Assembly (NCBI GenBank): GCA_944381175.1
Contig: CALWKD010000004.1
Span: 218,192 to 282,191, forward strand
Direction of reading: 5' to 3'
Origin: an uncultured Clostridia bacterium
GTDB lineage: Bacteria; Bacillota; Clostridia; Christensenellales; UBA1242
DNA length: 64,000 nt
Below are positions 16,902-26,564 of this stretch, in pieces; positions within the stretch are counted from its first letter, which is position 1, and every line of letters begins with the position of its first letter. The position numbers and the translations under genes were made by a program. The notes under the pieces were generated by a model, which saw only the letters and a program-made list of their open reading frames with translations, made no database searches and had not been told where the DNA came from.

Positions 16902-18077
16902 CTAATTCCTCCTCATTTTAATTGGAGAAATTTCTCTCAATTTATTTACGACTTTGACAATCTCTGAAACCACATAATCGACATCAGATTTCGAGATATT
17001 TGTCCCGAATGAAATTCTTATCGAACTTTGCGCAACCTCTTCAGGTATGCCCATTGCTTTCAAAACGTGTGACGGAAGCAACGATTTTGAAGTGCAAGCA
17101 GATGATGTCGAAACGCAAATTCCTGCCAAATCCAAAAGCATCAAAACAGACTCACCCTCGACTCCATAAAATGAAACATTCAAAATTGCGTTTGACTTTT
17201 GATGAGGATGCCCATTGACTTGGAAGTTGTCCAAATTTTTGCCCAACTGCTCAAGGAAATAATCTCTGATCGTCTTGAGTTTTTGATTTGTAATCATATA
17301 ATGCTTCGAAGCAATCTCAACTGCCTTTCCAAATCCAGCGATTCCAGGCACATTTTCCGTTCCTGCACGCTTTCCACGTTCTTGATTTTCCCCGCCAAAA
17401 AGGATAGGCTCAATCGCGATTCCCTCTTTTATATAAAGTGCCCCGACCCCTTTAGGTCCGTGAATTTTATGCGATGAAAGAGAAAGCAAATCAATTTCCA
17501 TATCTTGCACATCAAGTTTCATCGTTCCCAACGCTTGCACAGCGTCAGTGTGGAACAAAATGTTGTAATCGTGTGCAATTTTTGCGATTGCTTTTATGTT
17601 TTGGATTGTGCCAACTTCATTGTTGACTGTCATAATCGAAATCAAAATTGTTTCTTTTTTGATTGCGTGAAGAAGTTCCGCCAAATCGACAAGACCCGTG
17701 CTGTCAACAGGCAAATAAGTGACTTCAAAACCCTCTTTTTCAAGTTGATGACAGGCGTTCAAAATTGCGTGATGCTCAATTTGGCTTGTTATGATATGTT
17801 TACCTTTGCCAGCGTATGCGTGAGCAATGCCCAAAATTGCCCAGTTGTCAGCCTCAGTTCCGCCACTTGTGAAGTAAATTTCGTTGGCTTTTTGAGCGTT
17901 TATTGCTTCCTTAACTCTGTCTCTTGCCCTATCCACGATAGCCATTGCGTCTCTGCCAAAACTATGCACAGAGCCTGCGTTTCCGTAGATAACATTAAAA
18001 CAAGGCATCATTTCATTCAGGACTTCGCTTGAGACGTAGGTTGTTGAGGCGTTGTCCAAATAAATCTTTCTATCCAT
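16902..18077 (-). CDS. iscS: Cysteine desulfurase (IscS/NifS family)
   Basis: This PLP enzyme converts cysteine to alanine and delivers persulfide sulfur, here probably to the adjacent IscU. The 391-residue protein begins with YLDNASTTYVS. It has the PLP lysine in SLSSHKIHGPKGVGALYI near residue 205 and the mobile catalytic Cys in STSSACTSKSLLPSHVL near 328. I choose ATG 18077, which follows AGAGGAAAGAG. A further upstream in-frame start would overlap the promoter at 18100-18128. A second desulfurase at 42867 is paired with thiI, so the two appear to divide Fe-S and thiouridine work. Confidence 0.95.
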   Translation of the reverse strand: MDRKIYLDNASTTYVSSEVLNEMMPCFNVIYGNAGSVHSFGRDAMAIVDRARDRVKEAINAQKANEIYFTSGGTEADNWAILGIAHAYAGKGKHIITSQIEHHAILNACHQLEKEGFEVTYLPVDSTGLVDLAELLHAIKKETILISIMTVNNEVGTIQNIKAIAKIAHDYNILFHTDAVQALGTMKLDVQDMEIDLLSLSSHKIHGPKGVGALYIKEGIAIEPILFGGENQERGKRAGTENVPGIAGFGKAVEIASKHYMITNQKLKTIRDYFLEQLGKNLDNFQVNGHPHQKSNAILNVSFYGVEGESVLMLLDLAGICVSTSSACTSKSLLPSHVLKAMGIPEEVAQSSIRISFGTNISKSDVDYVVSEIVKVVNKLREISPIKMRRN

Positions 18078-18099
18078 CTCTTTCCTCTCTGACACCTTT

Positions 18100-18128
18100 A
18101 TTTTAACACGAAACTTAAGGACTGTCAA
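18100..18128 (-). promoter_or_regulatory. Promoter of iscS-iscU
   Basis: Leftward TTGACA (18123-18128) and TAAAAT (18100-18105) are 17 bases apart, 22 bases before the iscS ATG. It rules out the longer iscS start. No IscR-type operator was recognised. Confidence 0.88.
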
Positions 18129-18137
18129 TACTCAAAA

Positions 18138-18452
18138 TTATTTCTTGATGTATTTTCTTAAAGCGTTTTCAACCACATCTTTTGTGCAATAACCGATATT
18201 TTTCTCTTTTTGAACACCGTCAACGAAAGTGATAAGAGTTGGTATGCTCATCACACCAAATTGTCTGGCGAGATTTTGATCTTCATCAACATCCACTTTG
18301 TAAATCTGGACATCTTCACCCAAATCTTTTTTGACATCTTCCAAGACTGGCGCCATCATTCTGCAAGGTCCGCACCAATTTGCGAAGAAATCAACCAAAA
18401 CGAGTCCCTTTTCAATTTTTTTATTAAAATTTTTTTCAGTGATAATTTCCAT
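18138..18452 (-). CDS. trxA: Thioredoxin
   Basis: The 104-residue protein is a single thioredoxin domain with the redox pair in WCGPC (Cys27 and Cys30) and the cis-proline in MSIPTLITF near residue 70. It reduces disulfides in cytoplasmic proteins. The ATG at 18452 follows TTAGGAGGAATT, a perfect ribosome site; an upstream frame extension is unsupported. It lies just upstream of iscS-iscU in the same direction, but iscS has its own promoter. Confidence 0.96.
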   Translation of the reverse strand: MEIITEKNFNKKIEKGLVLVDFFANWCGPCRMMAPVLEDVKKDLGEDVQIYKVDVDEDQNLARQFGVMSIPTLITFVDGVQKEKNIGYCTKDVVENALRKYIKK

Positions 18453-18582
18453 AATTCCTCCTAAAAAATTTTCACTTAATATCATATAATTTTATTATAT
18501 TGTTTATATTGTGGAATATCTATTTATGTCCTAAATTTGCAAAATATTTGCAATATGACTTTTTGCAATATAACTAGGGTTT

Positions 18583-19266
18583 TTAATTGATTAAATTTTG
18601 AATAACATAAGCGCTCAAGACACATCCACACATTGCAGGATAATAGGAAATACTGCCGACAGACATAGATTTTTTGTCAATTTTTTCAGCAACTTCTTCA
18701 GAAATAACCACATCAAGAGATGAAACTTCTCTTTCTCTCAACTTTTTTCTCAGAACTCTTGCAAGACCATCATTTGAGGTTTTGTAAATGTCCATCACTT
18801 TGAAATTTGGTATTCCGAATCTATTTCCCGCACCCATTGCAGACACAATTTTTATTCCATTTTCCTTGCAAAAGCAAATCAAGTCGATTTTATTTGTGAC
18901 ATTATCGATTGCATCGACCACAAAATCATATTCTTCAGTGTCTAATATCGTGCCAACATTTTCTTTGGAAAGTTGAACATTTTTCACCGTTATTTTGCAT
19001 TGTGGATTGATTTTTTTCAGCATTTTTTCCATAACTTCGGTCTTTAAAAGTCCGACCGTTTCGGTGTTTGCAACAAGTTGTCGATTTATATTTGTCTCGT
19101 CAATTTTGTCAAAATCAACAATTGTCAAACTTCCAACACCTGCTCGAACAAGCATTTCGCAGACATAACCGCCAACTCCACCAATTCCAACAACTGCGAC
19201 ATTGCTTTTCTCGAGTTTTTCAAGCCCGCTTTGTCCAATCAATAACTTTGTCCTATCATTCCACAT
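18583..19266 (-). CDS. tcdA: tRNA threonylcarbamoyladenosine dehydratase (TcdA/CsdL family)
   Basis: TcdA cyclises the t6A base of tRNAs using ATP and belongs to the ThiF/MoeB/E1 superfamily. The 227-residue protein starts RTKLLIGQSGLEKL. It has the nucleotide-binding GIGGVGGYVCEMLVRAG near residue 27, DFDKIDETNINRQL near 50, and VDAIDNVTNKIDLI near 115. The C-terminal half has the TcdA pattern SAMGAGNRFGIP and SVGSISYYPAMCGC. MoeB and ThiF are alternatives, but no moa or thi genes are near. GAGAGG precedes the ATG, right next to a palindromic element. Confidence 0.88.
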   Translation of the reverse strand: MWNDRTKLLIGQSGLEKLEKSNVAVVGIGGVGGYVCEMLVRAGVGSLTIVDFDKIDETNINRQLVANTETVGLLKTEVMEKMLKKINPQCKITVKNVQLSKENVGTILDTEEYDFVVDAIDNVTNKIDLICFCKENGIKIVSAMGAGNRFGIPNFKVMDIYKTSNDGLARVLRKKLREREVSSLDVVISEEVAEKIDKKSMSVGSISYYPAMCGCVLSAYVIQNLIN

Positions 19267-19280
19267 ACTTTCATCCTCTC

Positions 19281-19331
19281 AACATATTGTGGTATTATGC
19301 AAAGATATCGTTGCATACCACACAATATATT
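19281..19331. repeat. GTATTATGCAA palindromic element, copy C (hslU-tcdA gap)
   Basis: ATATTGTGGTATTATGCAA and TTGCATACCACACAATAT form a near-perfect inverted repeat around the 8-base centre AGATATCG. This is the clearest two-armed copy. It spans the gap between the end of hslU and the ribosome site of tcdA. Confidence 0.88.
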
Positions 19332-20625
19332 ATAAGACATATTTTTTCAAATCAAACTGTTTTTGTCTGTCTTTAAACACATTGTTGACATAGTTTTTGT
19401 CAATGATGATATCAAGCATAGGGTGGTCTCCTGTTGCATTGAATGAAACATCTTCAAGAAGTGACTCCATAATTGTGTGAAGTCTTCTTGCCCCCAAATC
19501 TTCACTTGTCTCATTTTCTCTTTCTGCCATTTCAGCGATTTCGTCAAGTGCGTCTTCTTTGAAAATGAGGTTTATGTTGTCGACTTTAAGCAAATTTGAG
19601 TATTGAAGTGTGATTGCGTTTTTTGGAGTGCTCAAAATCTTCTTGAAATCGTCCTTTGTCAAACTCTCAAGTTGAACTCGAATTGGAAATCTTCCTTGAA
19701 GTTCAGGAATCATATCTTCCATTTTTGCAACGTGGAATGCTCCTGCTGCAATGAAGAGAATGAAATCGGTCTTGACATTTCCATACTTTGTCGCAACCGT
19801 GCTTCCCTCAACAATCGGCAAAATATCTCTCTGAACACCTTCTCTTGAAACATCTGCGCTGTTTGTCGCTTGACTTTTTCCGATTATCTTGTCAATTTCG
19901 TCGATAAAGATGATTCCTTGCTCCTCAGCCAAAGTGATTGCTTCTTCATTTACATTGTCCATATCAATAACCTTGTCTGACTCTTCTTGCAAAAGTGCTT
20001 CTCTGGCGTGTTTGACGGTCATCTTTTTCTTTTTGCGTCTTTGTGGAGTGAGTCCCTCAAACATAGAGCCGAGGTTGATTTCTCCTCCGCCTATTGCCAT
20101 CATTGGTTTTGGAGTCTCAAGCACAACCACCTCAACCATTTCCTCTTCGCACTTTCGGTTTCTGAGTTCTTCCAACAGTTTCTCTCTGTCCACTTCGACT
20201 TCGGTCACTCTGCGGTTTTGGAAGAGAGCGTCCACAAGTTTATCCTCTACGATAGGCATAACCTTGTCCTCAACTTCCTTCTTCTTCCTGTCCTTAACCA
20301 TTCTGACTGAGACCTCAACCAAATCTCTGACCATACTCTCGACATCACGCCCAACATAGCCGACTTCCGTATATTTGGTCGCCTCAACTTTCACAAAAGG
20401 AGCGCCAACAAGTTTTGCAAGCCTCCTTGCGATTTCGGTTTTTCCGACACCAGTTGGACCGCTCATAACGATGTTTTTTGGAGTGATTTCATCTCTTACT
20501 TCAGGTGGCAAAGTGCTTCTTCTATATCTGTTTCTGAGTGCAACCGCCACCGCTCTTTTTGCCTTGTTTTGTCCAACGATGTATTTGTCCAATTCATTTA
20601 CAATTTGTTTTGGTGTGTAGTTCAT
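19330..20625 (-). CDS. hslU: ATP-dependent protease ATPase subunit HslU (ClpY)
   Basis: HslU is the AAA+ unfoldase that feeds proteins into HslV. The 431-residue protein has the GYVG pore loop near residue 88, Walker A (SGPTGVGKTEIARRLA) near 55, the inserted I-domain between about 110 and 230, and Walker B (IIFIDEIDKI) near 238. The C-terminal arginine-finger and sensor region holds NETSEDLGARRLHTIME near 375. It follows hslV by 15 bases with GGAGGGG before its ATG, so they are one operon. Confidence 0.97.
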   Translation of the reverse strand: MNYTPKQIVNELDKYIVGQNKAKRAVAVALRNRYRRSTLPPEVRDEITPKNIVMSGPTGVGKTEIARRLAKLVGAPFVKVEATKYTEVGYVGRDVESMVRDLVEVSVRMVKDRKKKEVEDKVMPIVEDKLVDALFQNRRVTEVEVDREKLLEELRNRKCEEEMVEVVVLETPKPMMAIGGGEINLGSMFEGLTPQRRKKKKMTVKHAREALLQEESDKVIDMDNVNEEAITLAEEQGIIFIDEIDKIIGKSQATNSADVSREGVQRDILPIVEGSTVATKYGNVKTDFILFIAAGAFHVAKMEDMIPELQGRFPIRVQLESLTKDDFKKILSTPKNAITLQYSNLLKVDNINLIFKEDALDEIAEMAERENETSEDLGARRLHTIMESLLEDVSFNATGDHPMLDIIIDKNYVNNVFKDRQKQFDLKKYVL

Positions 20626-20640
20626 TTTCCCCTCCTTAAA

Positions 20641-21183
20641 CTAGTTGAGTTCTTCAACGATGATATTAGCATTTGTGAAAACGCAAATTTCGCTTGCAAT
20701 TTTAAGTGCCTTGTAAGCGACATCCTTTGCCTCATAATCTGTGTTTTGGATAAGCGCTCTTGCGGCTGCCAAAGCATAATTCCCGCCAGAACCTATTGCA
20801 CAAATGTCATCCTGTGGCTCGATAACATTTCCAGAGCCATCAAGAATGAGGATTTGGTGTTTGTCCGCAACAATCATCATCGCTTCAAGTTGTCTTGCAA
20901 CCTTGTCATCTCTCCAAAGTTGAGCAAGTTCGACAGCACTTCTCATCAAATTTCCAGCGAATTTGTTGAGCATAGCCTCAAATCTTTCGCTCAATGAGAA
21001 AGCGTCAGCAACAGAGCCTGCAAAACCGATGACAACGCTGTTGTTGTAAATTCTTCTCACTTTTCTTGCGTTATTTTTGAAAATAATGCTGTTTTGCAAG
21101 GTGACTTGTCCATCACCAGCAACTGCGATTTTTCCATTTCTTTTGACCGCACAAATAGTTGTGCCCCTGAACATAGTTTCCAT
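20641..21183 (-). CDS. hslV: ATP-dependent protease peptidase subunit HslV (ClpQ)
   Basis: HslV is the dodecameric threonine peptidase partner of HslU. The 180-residue form starts [13 protein letters not shown], so cleavage of seven residues would expose the catalytic Thr8. VAGDGQVTL near residue 22 and the [15 protein letters not shown] stretch near 125 are typical. I choose ATG 21183 because GGAGAAAAT lies just upstream; the longer frame lacks a site. A TGATATAAT extended -10 lies about 45 bases upstream. Confidence 0.95.
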   Translation of the reverse strand: METMFRGTTICAVKRNGKIAVAGDGQVTLQNSIIFKNNARKVRRIYNNSVVIGFAGSVADAFSLSERFEAMLNKFAGNLMRSAVELAQLWRDDKVARQLEAMMIVADKHQILILDGSGNVIEPQDDICAIGSGGNYALAAARALIQNTDYEAKDVAYKALKIASEICVFTNANIIVEELN

Positions 21184-21284
21184 ATTTTCTCCTTTATAAA
21201 TAGTCGTTTGAAAATCCATTCCAAACTGATTATATCACACTTGTCATCAAATAACCTAATTTTCTTTGATTATTTTTTTAATTT

Positions 21285-21320
21285 AAGAAAAAACTGGAGC
21301 AACAAAAGTTGTTCAGTTTT
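21285..21320 (-). terminator. Terminator after topA
   Basis: Leftward, AAAACTG pairs with CAGTTTT, with an inner AACAAC/GTTG pairing and a T-run. The stem overlaps the topA stop codon. Confidence 0.75.
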
Positions 21321-23400
21321 ATTTCTTTTCTTCAGTTTCGTTTGCGTTGTCTTTTGTGTAATTGCACTTCGAGCACTTGACAATTTTTCCTTTTCTGATA
21401 AGAGGTTCTCCGCAATTTGGGCATTTTTCGCCAGTCGGAATATCCCAACTCATAAAGTTGCACCCCTCTCTGTCCTCACAAGCATAGAAGAATTTTCCTC
21501 GTTTTGTCTTCAGTGCATAAACATTTTTTCCGCAATTTGGGCACTTTCCAACAGGCTTTTTCTCTTCCGTCTCATAAGGTTTGACATTTCTGCACTTTGG
21601 AAAGTTTGAGCAACCCAAAAATTTGCCATACCTTCCCTCTCGGATATACATCTTATGTCCGCATTTTTCGCAGATGATGTCGGTTTCAATTGGTTTGCTT
21701 TTCATTGTGACACTGCTTGCGTCAGCCTTCTCAAGAAGTCCTTTGAAACCATTCCAAAAACTGTCGACAACATCGTGCCAATCGTCTTTATCTTCCGCAA
21801 TGTCGTCAAGTCTGTTTTCCATATAGGCGGTGAATTTGACATTTATTACGCTGTGGAAAAATTTGTCGAGATATTCAGTGATGTGTCTGCCAAGTTCCGT
21901 TGGCACCAAACTCTTTCCGTCTTTGACGCAATAATTTCTCGCCGTCAAGATTGTGATTGTGGCTGCGTAAGTTGCGGGACGACCAATGCCTTTTTCTTCC
22001 ATTGCTTTGACAAGGCTTGTTTCCGTGTATCTGGCTGGTGGCTTTGTGAATTTTTGCTCTGTCTTGATTTCGTCAACCTGAAGGGTCTCGCCCTCCTCAA
22101 GTTTCGGCAATTTCCCAGAAGCCTTTTCCTTGTCCTCCTCGGTGTATTCCTTGTAAACAGCAGTAAAGCCCGCAAATTCAAGCGTTTTTCCTGTCGCTTT
22201 GAAGGTGTAATCTCCCACTTTGATTGAGACATTGACATTTGAATACTCTGCCTCGGACATCTGGCTTGCCATAAAACGCTCATAGATGAGTTTGTAAAGT
22301 CTGTAATTGTCCTTAGTCAAGGAATCTTTGACCATTTCTGGCGTAATCTGCATCGAAATAGGTCTGATTGCCTCGTGTGCGTCCTGAGCGTTGCTTTTTG
22401 TGGCGTAAATGTTTGGTTTTTGAGGAACAAATTCCTTGCCATATTTTTGAGAAATAAAATCTCTGCAGGCGTTTTGAGCGTCAGTGGACACCCTTGTGGA
22501 GTCCGTTCTGATGTAAGTGATAAGTGCGATTTTGCCCTCGCCTTTGACCTCAACCCCCTCATACAACTCTTGTGCACAAGAAGTGATTCTCTTCAAACTC
22601 ATTCCAAGTTTGTTTCCTGCGTCTTGTTGCATTGTGCTGGTTGTGAAAGGTGCTGGTGCGTGAGATTTTGAGTTCTTTCTCGTAATTGTGTCGACAACAA
22701 AATCTCTTCCTTTTATCTCCTCCAAGACCTTGTCGACTTGCTCTTTGTTTTCAATTTTTATCTTTTTGTTTTTGAAATTTGTGAGATTTGATTTGAATTT
22801 GACAGAATTTTTCGTGTGTTCTGCAGAAACCAACCAATACTCTTCTGCCTTAAATTCCTCAATCTCTTTCTCTCTGTCGACGACGAGTTTTAAAGCGACA
22901 GATTGAACCCTTCCTGCAGAGAGTTTCGGTGCAATTTTTTTCGACAAGATTGGGGAAAGTTTATATCCCACGATTCTGTCCATAACACGCCTTGCTTGTT
23001 GGGCATTCACGAGATTTAGATTTATCTCTCTCGGCTCGGTCAATGCCTTAAACACCGCTTTTTTTGAGATTTCGTTGAATTGGATACGGCATTTCGTCTT
23101 TGGGTCAAGTCCAAGCACATAAGCCACGTGCCAAGAAATCGCTTCTCCTTCTCTATCTGGGTCGGTTGCGATCAAGACCTCATCTGCTTTGCTTGCCTTT
23201 CTTTTAAGTTCGGCAATCAACTCTTTTTTGTCGGGGTTGTTTTCATAGTGAGGCTCATAATTGTTGTTGAGGTCGATAGCGAAAGATTTTGCAGGCAGGT
23301 CTCTGATGTGACCCTTGGTTGCAAAGACTTCGTATCCGTCTCCCAAATATTTTTTTAATGTGTCCCTTTTTGCAGGGGCTTCGATAACTACAAGTTTCAA
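21319..23400 (-). CDS. topA: DNA topoisomerase I
   Basis: TopA relaxes negative supercoils as a type IA enzyme. The 693-residue protein has the Toprim domain (KLVVIEAPAKRDTLKKYLG, then ATDPDREGEAISWH near 83), the active Tyr in ITYIRTDSTRVS near 290, and GIGRPATYAATI near 470. Three zinc ribbons of the CxxC type end the protein (about 580-690). I choose TTG 23400: AAGGAG lies eight bases upstream, whereas the GTG nine bases earlier overlaps that site. It is last in a comM-dprA-topA run. Confidence 0.97.
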   Translation of the reverse strand: MKLVVIEAPAKRDTLKKYLGDGYEVFATKGHIRDLPAKSFAIDLNNNYEPHYENNPDKKELIAELKRKASKADEVLIATDPDREGEAISWHVAYVLGLDPKTKCRIQFNEISKKAVFKALTEPREINLNLVNAQQARRVMDRIVGYKLSPILSKKIAPKLSAGRVQSVALKLVVDREKEIEEFKAEEYWLVSAEHTKNSVKFKSNLTNFKNKKIKIENKEQVDKVLEEIKGRDFVVDTITRKNSKSHAPAPFTTSTMQQDAGNKLGMSLKRITSCAQELYEGVEVKGEGKIALITYIRTDSTRVSTDAQNACRDFISQKYGKEFVPQKPNIYATKSNAQDAHEAIRPISMQITPEMVKDSLTKDNYRLYKLIYERFMASQMSEAEYSNVNVSIKVGDYTFKATGKTLEFAGFTAVYKEYTEEDKEKASGKLPKLEEGETLQVDEIKTEQKFTKPPARYTETSLVKAMEEKGIGRPATYAATITILTARNYCVKDGKSLVPTELGRHITEYLDKFFHSVINVKFTAYMENRLDDIAEDKDDWHDVVDSFWNGFKGLLEKADASSVTMKSKPIETDIICEKCGHKMYIREGRYGKFLGCSNFPKCRNVKPYETEEKKPVGKCPNCGKNVYALKTKRGKFFYACEDREGCNFMSWDIPTGEKCPNCGEPLIRKGKIVKCSKCNYTKDNANETEEKK

Positions 23401-23434
23401 ACTAAACACTCCTTAATTGATTTTTTCGTTCTTT

Positions 23435-24505
23435 TTAAATCAAAGCATAAGTCTGTGCAGGCAACTTCCTTATTAAACCACGAATTTCCAAAGTTGTCAA
23501 ACAACTATTCAAAATATTGACAGAAATTCCTGATTGTTCTGACAAAAACTCAAAATCTCTCTCGCCATTTGCAAGAAGATTCAGAATGGTTTGCTCTTCA
23601 AAAGTGACATTGACGATTTTCTTTTGCTCGGTCTTTTTGACGCCATAAAACTCAATGATATCATCTGGAGAAAGCACACATTCCGCTTGTGCGGTCTTGA
23701 TGAGTTCATTTGTCAAGTTGCTCATTTCACTATATATGCTTCCTGGCACTGCAAAGATGTCTTTTCCATATTCCAAAGCGAAGTCCTTGGTGTGCACAGT
23801 TCCGCTTTTTGTCCCCGCTTCAGTGATAAGGACTCCGTCACTAAGTCCCGCAACAATTCTGTTTCGCCTAGGGAAAGTGTATCTCTTTGCGACAAAAGAC
23901 GGAGGATATTCGGAAAGAACAAGTCCTCCAGAGCCAACAATCTCATTTGCAAGATTGGTGTTTGATTGAGGATAGATTTTGCTAAGTCCGCTCCCAATCA
24001 CAGCGATCGTCTTGCCACCCATTTCCAAAGTTTTGTTGTGAGCGATTTCGTCGACGCCGTAGCAAAGCCCGCTGACGATGACAAATCCACTTGAGGCAAG
24101 AGTTCCAACAAACTTCTCTGTGACAATCTTCCCATAATTTGACGGTCTTCTTGTCCCAACAACTGCCAAACACCTCTCATTGACAAGAGTTAAGTCGCCT
24201 TTTGCATATAAAACCAATGGTCTGTCTGGCAAATCAAACAACTTTGATGGATATCTTTCGTCATCAATGGTGATGATTTCAATTCCAGAGTTTTGAATAT
24301 TCTCCAAAACACTCTCAAACTTCATCGGCTCATAAGACGACACAAATTTGTGATACTCCTCTTTCGAGAGAGTCTGAGCAATAAGGTTGTTTCTGAAGAG
24401 GTTGTGGAAAGAAAAATTAGTCAATTCTTCCAAAAACAACTCCTGCTTTTTGTTTGGTATCTCACAAATCGACATATAAACAATAAATTTTTCTCTATCT
24501 GTCAA
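23435..24505 (-). CDS. dprA: DNA processing protein DprA
   Basis: DprA loads RecA on incoming single-stranded DNA during transformation. The 356-residue protein has the Rossmann-like core: LAVVGTRRPSNYG near residue 115, SGFVIVSGLCYGVDEIAH near 140, and YTFPRRNRIVAGLSDGVLITEA near 205. A C-terminal winged-helix region starts near 290. I choose TTG 24505 because TTAGGAGAG lies six bases upstream; the earlier TTG overlaps comM and has no such spacing. The gene lies between comM and topA. Confidence 0.95.
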   Translation of the reverse strand: MTDREKFIVYMSICEIPNKKQELFLEELTNFSFHNLFRNNLIAQTLSKEEYHKFVSSYEPMKFESVLENIQNSGIEIITIDDERYPSKLFDLPDRPLVLYAKGDLTLVNERCLAVVGTRRPSNYGKIVTEKFVGTLASSGFVIVSGLCYGVDEIAHNKTLEMGGKTIAVIGSGLSKIYPQSNTNLANEIVGSGGLVLSEYPPSFVAKRYTFPRRNRIVAGLSDGVLITEAGTKSGTVHTKDFALEYGKDIFAVPGSIYSEMSNLTNELIKTAQAECVLSPDDIIEFYGVKKTEQKKIVNVTFEEQTILNLLANGERDFEFLSEQSGISVNILNSCLTTLEIRGLIRKLPAQTYALI

Positions 24506-24516
24506 AATAAACTCTC

Positions 24517-26058
24517 CTAAACGCTCCAATATTTTCTGTCAAGCCCACGATATGAAATTGCCTCAGCCAAGTGTTGTGGCAAGATGTCCTGCTTGCCTTC
24601 AAGGTCGGCAATCGTCCTCGCAACTCGCAAAATGCGGTCGTGTGCTCTTGCTGAAAGTTTCAAGTTGTCGAAAGCCTGCTCCATAAGAGCCTGGCACTGA
24701 GCAGACAAAGCACAAAACTTCTTCGTTTGAGCAACACTCATTTTCGCATTTGAGAAAGTTTTCGAGCCAGCGAAACGCTCAAGTTGGATCTTCCTCGCTT
24801 TATCAACCCGCTTTTTTATCTCCGCAGAACTCTCCTCTTTCTTCTCCATATGTAAGTCACTATATGCAATGTTGTCAACCTCGACCTGAATGTCAATTCT
24901 GTCCATAATTGGTCCAGAGATTTTTGCAAGGTATTTGTGAATTTGTGCAGGTGTGCACTTGCACTGTCTGCCTTTCGCACCATAATTGCCACAAGGGCAA
25001 GGATTCATACTCGCAATTAGAGTGAAACTTGATGGATAAGTCACGGTTTGATTTGCTCTTGCAACAGTGATTTGTCCATCCTCAAGAGGTTGACGAAGCG
25101 TTTCGATAAGTTGGCGAGAATATTCAGGAAATTCGTCAAGATACAAAACGCCGTTGTGTGCCAAACTTATCTCTCCTGGCTTGCTGTGCGTTCCGCCACC
25201 AGTCAAACTCACGATACTTGCAGTGTGGTGAGGTGTCCTGATTGGTCTTTCGGTGATTATTCCCTGCGTCAAATCGAGTTCTCCAGCGATTGAGTGAATT
25301 TTTGTGACCTCAAGTGCCTCTTCAAAAGTCAAATCTGGCAAAATTCCAGAAAAACACTTGGCAAGCATACTCTTGCCACTTCCTGGCGGGCCAATCATAA
25401 GCACATTATGTCCACCCGCAGCCGCGATTTCAAGTGCTCTTTTTGCCACCGCTTGACCTTTGACATTTTCAAAGTCAAGTTTGTTGTGCTTTAAACTTGC
25501 GACCTCTTCAAAGCGTTTTGTCTCAAGAGGTTTGACCTCTTTCTCGCACTCATCATTCAAAAATTCAACAACTTCTTTCAAATTCCCAAAGGCATAGACC
25601 TCAATTCCAGAGATAAATCTTGCCTCCTCGGCGTTTTCTTTTGGGATGATAAACTTCTTGAAACCAAGTTCCCTTGCACTAATCAAAATTGGCAAACATC
25701 CTCTTATTTTCTTCACAGAGCCGTCGAGTGAAAGTTCGCCAAGAAAGACGAAATCCTTATATTTTTTTGTCCTAATCTGGTCAGAAGCAGACAAAATTCC
25801 CACCGAAATTCCCAAATCATAAATTGGACCTTCTTTTTTGACATCCGCAGGAGCGAGGTTTATGGTGTAATGCTTCACAGGATACTCAAACCCAGAGTTT
25901 CTTATTGCAGACTTAACCCTCTCCTTTGACTCTTTGACTGCAGTGTCGCCCAAGCCAACAATTTCAAAATGAGGGACACCGCCGACAATATCTGTCTCGA
26001 TGTTTGTCACAAAACCGTCAATTCCATTTAAACCAAAACTCAAAACCTTCGATAACAT
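24517..26058 (-). CDS. comM: ComM/YifB-family AAA+ ATPase (Mg-chelatase-like)
   Basis: ComM promotes branch migration during natural transformation. The 513-residue protein has an N-terminal Lon-like fold (IVGLGDTAVKESKERVKSAI near 33). The AAA+ domain has Walker A (MIGPPGSGKSMLAK near 220), VLYLDEFPEYSR near 310, and NPCPCGNYGAKGRQC near 350, a zinc-like cysteine insert typical of the family. GGAGATGTGA precedes the ATG. With dprA downstream it marks a competence-related pair, though no uptake genes are in the window. Confidence 0.95.
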   Translation of the reverse strand: MLSKVLSFGLNGIDGFVTNIETDIVGGVPHFEIVGLGDTAVKESKERVKSAIRNSGFEYPVKHYTINLAPADVKKEGPIYDLGISVGILSASDQIRTKKYKDFVFLGELSLDGSVKKIRGCLPILISARELGFKKFIIPKENAEEARFISGIEVYAFGNLKEVVEFLNDECEKEVKPLETKRFEEVASLKHNKLDFENVKGQAVAKRALEIAAAGGHNVLMIGPPGSGKSMLAKCFSGILPDLTFEEALEVTKIHSIAGELDLTQGIITERPIRTPHHTASIVSLTGGGTHSKPGEISLAHNGVLYLDEFPEYSRQLIETLRQPLEDGQITVARANQTVTYPSSFTLIASMNPCPCGNYGAKGRQCKCTPAQIHKYLAKISGPIMDRIDIQVEVDNIAYSDLHMEKKEESSAEIKKRVDKARKIQLERFAGSKTFSNAKMSVAQTKKFCALSAQCQALMEQAFDNLKLSARAHDRILRVARTIADLEGKQDILPQHLAEAISYRGLDRKYWSV

Positions 26059-26136
26059 TCACATCTCCAAAATCAATTCTATATAAGTATAACAAAAAAG
26101 CCACACAAAAACAAAACGAATTGGAGAGAAAATAAG

Positions 26137-26154
26137 AAAAGACCCAAAAGGGTC
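26137..26154 (-). terminator. Short terminator after the 127-residue membrane gene
   Basis: Leftward, GACCC pairs with GGGTC around TTTT, followed by a T-rich run. The stem is short but GC-rich. Confidence 0.65.
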
Positions 26155-26167
26155 ATTTTCAAAGATT

Positions 26168-26551
26168 TCAGTAGAGAATGATAGCGACCAAAAATGCACC
26201 AGCGACAGCGAAACAAAAGCAAATTATAAACCACTTTATGAATTTTGTTTTGAGTGTTTTTCTTTTGAATTCTTTCTTGTATGCTTCTTCGCTTGCCTCG
26301 TAAACCTCTGAGGTTATGCGAAGTTTGTTTATTTTCTCGGCTTTAAAGATGACATAATCTTCTTGAAGTTCGGCTTTAAATTCCGTGAAATACTTATAAA
26401 TAAGCCAGCCAGCCCAAAACAGAGCCAAAACCATAACCAAAGCGAAAACAAAATAAACAAATCCGCCCCAAACTTGTTCATTCAAGATTGCAAAAATGGC
26501 GGTCAGCACAGCAAGCACAATAGTGACAATGTATGATATTTTTTCTTTCAT
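26168..26551 (-). CDS. Small membrane protein, unknown
   Basis: The 127-residue protein has two adjacent membrane segments near the N-terminus (about 7-25 and 30-52), a charged cytoplasmic-looking helix (55-100), and a last membrane segment (106-126). I do not recognise the family. It lies 13 bases after another small membrane gene, both downstream of rny, so the three may be co-transcribed. The terminator at 26137 closes the unit. Confidence 0.65.
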   Translation of the reverse strand: MKEKISYIVTIVLAVLTAIFAILNEQVWGGFVYFVFALVMVLALFWAGWLIYKYFTEFKAELQEDYVIFKAEKINKLRITSEVYEASEEAYKKEFKRKTLKTKFIKWFIICFCFAVAGAFLVAIILY

Positions 26552-26564
26552 CTCTTACTTCCTA